This document shows, piece by piece, positions 14,755 through 18,981 of a DNA stretch of 18,981 nucleotides. A program made the translations under genes and the position numbers. Source of the DNA: Nitrospirae bacterium GWC2_57_9 (GTDB lineage: Bacteria > Nitrospirota > UBA9217); the NCBI GenBank assembly GCA_001805085.1, contig MHEA01000117.1, positions 175 through 19,155 of the forward strand. The letters are read 5' to 3'. Positions within the stretch are counted from its first letter, which is position 1, and each line of letters opens with the position of its first letter. A model generated the notes under the pieces. It was not told where the DNA came from. It did not search any database and worked only from the letters and a program-made list of their open reading frames with translations.

Positions 14755-16482
14755 ATGGACTATACCATCAAGATCGGCGGTGAAGCGGGACAGGGGATCC
14801 AGACCATCGGCGACACCCTTGCCCGGATCTTCGTCCGCGCCGGCTACCATGTCTTCACGCACCAGGATTATGAATCGCGCATACGGGGCGGGCATAATTT
14901 CTACCAGATACGTCTTTCCGAACGGCCGGTGTCTGCGTCCCGTGAAAAGATCGATATCCTCGTCGCCCTCGACCTGGCGAGCATTACTCTTCATAAAAAT
15001 GAACTGGCCGGAAACGGCCGCATCGTTTACGATTCCGCATCGGTAAAAGCGAAACAGGAAGGACAAGCTTTTTTCGACATTCCCTTTGTCGACCTTGCGG
15101 TCAAGAGCGGCGGCCAGCGCATCATGGAGAACACGGTCGCGACAGGGGCGGTGCTCGGCATGCTCGGTATGAAGGTCGATTATCTTTTCGACAATCTTGC
15201 CGAAACGTTCAGGAAAAAAGGCGACGCCATCATCGATGCCAACAAGAAGGCCGCCCGCGCCGGCTACGACTTTGCCCTGCAGAACTGTTCGCAATGCTCC
15301 TTTCGCGCAAGCGGGGCGAATGCGCCGGGGCCCCTGATGCTGGTCAGCGGGGTCGAGGCCATCGGGCTGGGCGCCCTGGCCTCGGGCTGCAAGTTCTATG
15401 CTGCCTATCCCATGACCCCGTCCACGGGCATCATGAACTACCTCGCGTCAAAAGAACGGGAGTACGGCGTCGTGGTGGAACAGGCCGAGGACGAGATCTC
15501 GGCGATCAATATGGCGATCGGCGCGTCCTTTGCCGGCGTCCGGTCCATGACGGGCACTTCCGGCGGAGGCTTCGCGCTCATGGTCGAAGGCCTCTCGCTT
15601 GCCGGCATGACCGAGACGCCCATCGTCATCGGCATGGGCCAGCGCCCGGGCCCCGCAACAGGTTTTCCAACCCGCACAGAGCAGGGAGAACTGCAATTTC
15701 TGATCTCGGCGGGCCACGGCGAATTCCCGCGGGTGATCTTCGCACCGGGCAGCCCCAAGCAGGCTTTTCACGCCGTGAACAAGGCATTCGATATCGCGGA
15801 GAAGTACCAGATACCGGCCTTCGTGCTCTTCGACACCTACCTGGCCGACAGCACCTGGACCCTTGACGGCATCGATGCGGACAGGATCCTCTACACCGAT
15901 TACCGGCTGCGGGGAGAGGCCTTCAGCCGCCTTTCCGAATACAAACGCCACGCCTTTACCGAAAGCGGGGTCTCGCCGCTGGCGGTTCCCGGCGATGCCA
16001 AGCATGTGGTCGTGACCGACAGCGATGAACATGATGAAGACGGGCATATCATCGAAGACGCCCCCACCCGGGTCAGGATGGTGCAGAAACGGCTGCACCG
16101 GAAACTGCCCGCGATCAGGCGGGAGATCGCGTCTCCCTTTGTCTATGGCTCGCCGTCTCCGGAAGTAGTGCTGGCAGGATGGGGATCGCTGTACGGGATC
16201 ATGAAGGAGGCGGTGGATGCATTGTCGAAGTCGCGGTCTATTGCAATGCTGCATTTCAGCGAAGTTTACCCGTTGCCGGATATCCTGCGGTTCGATTACC
16301 TGCAGTATCTGAACCAGGCAAAAAAGACCATCTGCGTGGAGCAGAATGCCACCGGCCAGTTCGAGAGGCTTGTGAAGGCCGAGACGGGGTATGAGTTTTC
16401 CGGGAACATCAGGAAATACGATGGCAGGCCGTTTTTGCTGGAAGAATTGGTGAGAGAGATTGAAGCGAAGATTAAAAAGTAG
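14755..16482 (+). CDS. 2-oxoacid:ferredoxin oxidoreductase, fused gamma-alpha subunit (KorA-like)
   Basis: Oxidatively decarboxylates a 2-oxoacid to acyl-CoA, passing electrons to ferredoxin, or runs in reverse as a CO2-fixing step. The 575-residue chain joins a gamma domain (about 1-185, IGGEAGQGIQTIGDTLA, RIRGGHNFYQIRLS) to an alpha pyrimidine-binding domain (YPMTPSTGIM, VVEQAEDEISAINMAIGASF, GFPTRTEQGEL) and a C-terminal transketolase-like domain (VVLAGWGSLYGIMKEAVDAL). This fusion is typical of KorA/OorA-type enzymes, and 2-oxoglutarate is the likeliest substrate, though not certain. A GAAGGA-type site just precedes the ATG. The beta subunit follows only after an unusual 364-bp gap. No separate delta (ferredoxin) subunit is seen. 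Confidence 0.93.
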   Translation: MDYTIKIGGEAGQGIQTIGDTLARIFVRAGYHVFTHQDYESRIRGGHNFYQIRLSERPVSASREKIDILVALDLASITLHKNELAGNGRIVYDSASVKAKQEGQAFFDIPFVDLAVKSGGQRIMENTVATGAVLGMLGMKVDYLFDNLAETFRKKGDAIIDANKKAARAGYDFALQNCSQCSFRASGANAPGPLMLVSGVEAIGLGALASGCKFYAAYPMTPSTGIMNYLASKEREYGVVVEQAEDEISAINMAIGASFAGVRSMTGTSGGGFALMVEGLSLAGMTETPIVIGMGQRPGPATGFPTRTEQGELQFLISAGHGEFPRVIFAPGSPKQAFHAVNKAFDIAEKYQIPAFVLFDTYLADSTWTLDGIDADRILYTDYRLRGEAFSRLSEYKRHAFTESGVSPLAVPGDAKHVVVTDSDEHDEDGHIIEDAPTRVRMVQKRLHRKLPAIRREIASPFVYGSPSPEVVLAGWGSLYGIMKEAVDALSKSRSIAMLHFSEVYPLPDILRFDYLQYLNQAKKTICVEQNATGQFERLVKAETGYEFSGNIRKYDGRPFLLEELVREIEAKIKK

Positions 16483-16552
16483 CGCTTCTTTATACAACTT
16501 GGAGTAATTGGAGTAAAAGGTTCAGCTGCGTTCGAATTAAAACCAATGCCTG

Positions 16553-16646
16553 TTTATCACACGAAGCCACGAAGACACGAAGGGGTACAAAATCATCGGA
16601 AAGTTCAAGACGTTCTTCGTGGCTTAGTGGCTTCGTGTGAGATAAA
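16553..16646. repeat. CACGAAG-type long inverted repeat inside the oxidoreductase operon
   Basis: The left arm 16553-16582 (TTTATCACACGAAGCCACGA, then AGACACGAAG) mirrors the right arm 16615-16646 (CTTCGTGGCTTAGTGGCTTC, then GTGTGAGATAAA) with few mismatches. The arms repeat CACGAAG about every 8 nt. The gap of 364 bp (16483-16846) has no credible gene. Near its end (16792-16811) a lone GCTGTGCCCTCTGTGGTG looks like a half-copy of the ACAGAG type. Confidence 0.7.
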
Positions 16647-16846
16647 GATTTGGACTTTATTTTGGGTCGCATGGTGCAAGAGGCCAAGACGGGTGTCCAA
16701 GAATTCGCATGCACCCGGCGTTACGAGAGTGCCGAGTGTAGGGTCGCTCCGGGTTACGTGCGAGATTCGAAAGGCTGAACCCCGAATTTTCGCTGTGCCC
16801 TCTGTGGTGAAACAAAATTTTTGCACTGCATTTCATTGAGGTTTCC

Positions 16847-17698
16847 ATGTCGACTCTCGAAGATTATCGCGGTCAAGTCCCTGCCTGGTGCCCGGGGTGC
16901 GGGAATTTCCCGATCCTGAAGACCTTCAAGGAAACCATGGTCGAACTCGGCCTCGAACCCCATCAGATCATCGTGGTCTCGGGCATCGGCCAGGCCGCGA
17001 AGCTTCCCCATTACACGAAGTGCAACACCTTCAACGGCCTCCACGGCCGGACACTTCCGGTTGCAACGGCGATCAGGCTTGCCAACAATACCCTGCCGGT
17101 GATCGTGACGACCGGGGACGGCGACTGCTACGGCGAGGGCGGAGCCCATCTGATGGCGGCCATGCGGAAAAATGTGAACATCAAGCTCTTCGTCCATGAC
17201 AATCAGATCTACGCGCTGACCAAGGGACAGCCTTCTCCGACGACCAGCGAGGGCACGATAGCCAAGAACGCCCCCCTGGGAGTCCTGTCGGAGCAATTCA
17301 ACCCCATGGCGTTCGCCGTGGCCCTCGACTGCAGTTTCGCGGCCCGTTCCTTTGCCGGCGATGCCGTTCATCTCAAGGAAATGATGAAGCAGGCAATGAA
17401 CCACAAAGGCTTCGCCCTCGTCGACATCCTCCAGCCCTGCGTCACTTTTAACCGCGTCAACACCTACGAATGGTACCGCCAGCGGGTCTATCAGGTCGGT
17501 CCGGACCACGATCCCGGGGACCGCGCGGCCGCATTTGCCAAAGCGCTCGAGTGGGGAGACAAGATACCCATCGGCGTCATTTACCGCAATCCCCGGCGGA
17601 CTTATGAAGAGCAGATCCCGATGATCGCGGAGAAACCGCTCGTCCATCAGGGGTTTGACCCTGCCCGAATCCAGGCCACGCTCAAGGAGTTCTATTAA
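16847..17698 (+). CDS. 2-oxoacid:ferredoxin oxidoreductase, beta subunit (KorB-like)
   Basis: Thiamine-diphosphate-binding partner of the fused alpha subunit upstream. The 283-residue protein has WCPGCGNF near the N-terminus (C15, C18), the TPP/Mg2+ motif GDGDCYGEGGAHLMAAMRKN with its downstream NVN, VHDNQIYALTKGQPSPTT, and a later QPCVTFN. The N-terminal cysteine pair, with the later conserved cysteines, is the usual ligand set for the beta-subunit [4Fe-4S] cluster. GAGG (16838-16841) lies 5 nt before the ATG. Length and motifs match KorB/OorB rather than the longer pyruvate enzymes. Confidence 0.94.
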   Translation: MSTLEDYRGQVPAWCPGCGNFPILKTFKETMVELGLEPHQIIVVSGIGQAAKLPHYTKCNTFNGLHGRTLPVATAIRLANNTLPVIVTTGDGDCYGEGGAHLMAAMRKNVNIKLFVHDNQIYALTKGQPSPTTSEGTIAKNAPLGVLSEQFNPMAFAVALDCSFAARSFAGDAVHLKEMMKQAMNHKGFALVDILQPCVTFNRVNTYEWYRQRVYQVGPDHDPGDRAAAFAKALEWGDKIPIGVIYRNPRRTYEEQIPMIAEKPLVHQGFDPARIQATLKEFY

Positions 17699-17714
17699 CA
17701 CCCCTCGCCCGCCC

Positions 17715-18779
17715 ATGTCCAGATTGAACAGAAAAAGAACGAAGAAAGCAGGACTGCCTTCCGGGTCCCTGGTGTATACCGGGGAGAGGAAGGACGAGAA
17801 GGTCTCGATCCACGTCATCGACTATGACGAGCAAAACGTGACCGAAGAGGACCTCGCTTCGGTCGCCGCCTGCATCCCCTACAGGAACAAACCCACTACC
17901 ACCTGGATCAATGTGGACGGCGTGCATGACGCAGCCATCCTCGAGCGCTTCGGGGAGTGCTTCGGCCTGCACCGGCTGGTCATGGAAGACATCATGAACA
18001 CGGACCAGAGGCCGAAGCTCGAGGACTACGGCGAGTATCTCTACATCGTCCTCAAGATGCTCCTGGCCGGCAGGAACGGGGAGATCCAGACCGAGCAGGT
18101 AAGCATCGTTCTCGGCGCGAATTTCGTCCTTTCCTTCCAGGAAGGCCTTGAAGGCGATGTGTTCAATATCATCCGGGACAGGATCCGGAGCGGCAAGGGG
18201 CGCATCCGGAAAACAGGCCCCGATTATCTCGCCTACTCCCTGATCGACGCGATCGTGGACAACTATTTCGTGATCCTGGAAAAGCTCGGGGACCGGATCG
18301 AATTGCTCGAGACGGAGCTGATCGAGAACCCCACCCAGAAGACAGTGCATAAGATCTACCAGCTCAAGCGGGAGCTGATCTTCCTGCACAATGCGGTCTG
18401 GCCGCTGCGCGAGGTGGTGAGCTCATTGGGAAAACAGGAATCTTCCCTGGTCCGGGAAACGACGGTCCCCTATGTTCGCGACGTCTACGATCACGTCATT
18501 CACGTCATCGACAGCATCGACATCTACCGGGAGATGATCTCGGGCATGCTGGACATGTACCTTTCGAGCGTCAGCAACCGGCTGAACGAGGTGATGAAGG
18601 TGCTGACCGTCATCGCGACCATCTTCATGCCGCTCACCTTCGTCGCCGGGCTGTACGGCATGAACTTCAAGGACATGCCCGAACTCGACTGGCGCTACGG
18701 GTATCCGGCTGTGCTCGGGCTCATGGCCGTCATCGCCGGTATCATGCTGTTCTACTTCAAACGAAAAAAATGGATATGA
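17715..18779 (+). CDS. corA: CorA-family Mg2+/Co2+ transporter
   Basis: A pentameric inner-membrane divalent-cation channel. The 354-residue product has a large cytoplasmic N-terminal alpha/beta domain, a long stalk helix region (about 190-290), and two C-terminal membrane helices joined by the YGMN signature (YGMNFKDMPELDWRYGY). The last residues are the positively charged FKRKKWI tail. The chosen ATG at 17715 starts 16 nt after the beta-subunit stop; no Shine-Dalgarno is visible in the pyrimidine-rich gap, so it may depend on translation of the upstream gene. Upstream in-frame starts lie inside the beta-subunit gene. Physiological link to the oxidoreductase is unclear. Confidence 0.95.
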   Translation: MSRLNRKRTKKAGLPSGSLVYTGERKDEKVSIHVIDYDEQNVTEEDLASVAACIPYRNKPTTTWINVDGVHDAAILERFGECFGLHRLVMEDIMNTDQRPKLEDYGEYLYIVLKMLLAGRNGEIQTEQVSIVLGANFVLSFQEGLEGDVFNIIRDRIRSGKGRIRKTGPDYLAYSLIDAIVDNYFVILEKLGDRIELLETELIENPTQKTVHKIYQLKRELIFLHNAVWPLREVVSSLGKQESSLVRETTVPYVRDVYDHVIHVIDSIDIYREMISGMLDMYLSSVSNRLNEVMKVLTVIATIFMPLTFVAGLYGMNFKDMPELDWRYGYPAVLGLMAVIAGIMLFYFKRKKWI

Positions 18780-18787
18780 TTAAAAAC

Positions 18788-18956
18788 AAGTGCAAAGTGC
18801 AAATTGCAAAGTGCAAAATTATTGAACGTCAATACAGCTCTCCAGACGGCGCCCTTACCCAATTAAAGCAACCCGTACCAGTATAGCACTTTGCATTGAT
18901 TTCTCGGAACCGGCACTTTTCAATTTATATTTTGCACTTTGCACTTTGCACTGATT
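18788..18956. repeat. GTGCAAA-type inverted repeat after corA
   Basis: The left cluster 18788-18820 (AAGTGCAAAGTGCAAATTGC, then AAAGTGCAAAATT) repeats GTGCAAA about every 8 nt. The right cluster 18927-18956 (TTTTGCACTTTGCACTTTGC, then ACTGATTT) is its complement. A further unit (GCACTTTGCATTGATTT) lies at 18886-18902. No gene is visible from 18780 to the window end. Confidence 0.7.
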
Positions 18957-18981
18957 TCCCGCTCAATTGACAGCGCAGAAA

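Noticed and set aside
16546..16839. 97-codon open frame between the two oxidoreductase genes
   Set aside because: It runs through the CACGAAG inverted repeat, has no ribosome binding site, and its sequence does not look like a protein.
8027..18956. The word-repeat clusters as CRISPR arrays
   Set aside because: Units are 7-9 nt without unique spacers, arranged as inverted arms, and no cas gene is present.

Overview
The window is GC-rich bacterial chromosome, dense in genes, almost all on the + strand, and has no CRISPR array, tRNA, rRNA, transposase or phage gene. The gene set suggests an anaerobic or microaerophilic Gram-negative bacterium of the Nitrospirota / Desulfobacterota kind. It includes an HrcA/CIRCE-controlled hrcA-grpE-dnaK cluster, a two-gene 2-oxoacid:ferredoxin oxidoreductase with fused gamma-alpha subunit, a rubrerythrin-type ferritin-like protein, a NifX/NafY-like protein and an RRE-SPASM radical SAM enzyme. 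That placement is inference, with no marker gene to settle it.

Layout. 1-460 (-): N-terminal part of a two-helix HAMP membrane protein, running off the left edge. 602-2097: moaA-moaC, the first step of molybdopterin synthesis. 2399-3441: a DUF72/YecE protein and a small unknown protein. 3496-9373: the protein-quality-control block. It holds an hsp20 gene with its own CIRCE operator and terminator, then CIRCE-hrcA-grpE-dnaK-terminator, then dnaJ as a separate unit with its own candidate promoter and no CIRCE. 9600-11018: lgt (lipoprotein maturation) and a LysE-family exporter. 11129-12995: a run of small redox- or metal-flavoured proteins, each with a strong ribosome binding site: NifX-like, an orphan CxxC protein, a ferritin-like protein and a 91-residue orphan. 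13101-14324 (-): a radical SAM/SPASM protein with an N-terminal PqqD-like region, followed by a candidate 20-codon Cys-rich peptide gene. 14372-14698: a divergent nine-cysteine protein. 14755-17698: the 2-oxoacid:ferredoxin oxidoreductase, its two genes split by 364 bp of noncoding sequence. 17715-18779: corA.

How the genes work together. HrcA senses folding stress, and both the small heat-shock protein and hrcA-grpE-dnaK carry perfect CIRCE sites. The CIRCE site sits differently relative to the promoter in the two cases. DnaJ completes the DnaK machine but appears to be transcribed separately. The most novel-looking locus is 13.1-14.7 kb. It has the parts of a minimal RiPP (ribosomally made, modified peptide) system: a maturase with all seven SPASM cysteines, a tiny peptide with three C-terminal cysteines behind a well-spaced Shine-Dalgarno, and a divergent Cys-rich partner. 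The divergent genes have facing extended -10 promoters that place both starts at or near the transcription start, so both may be leaderless.

A second theme is intergenic. Four gaps carry imperfect long inverted repeats, each built from a short word repeated with a period of about 8-9 nt. The words differ (CGAAG, ACAGAG, CACGAAG, GTGCAAA) but the architecture is the same. One copy separates the two oxidoreductase subunit genes.
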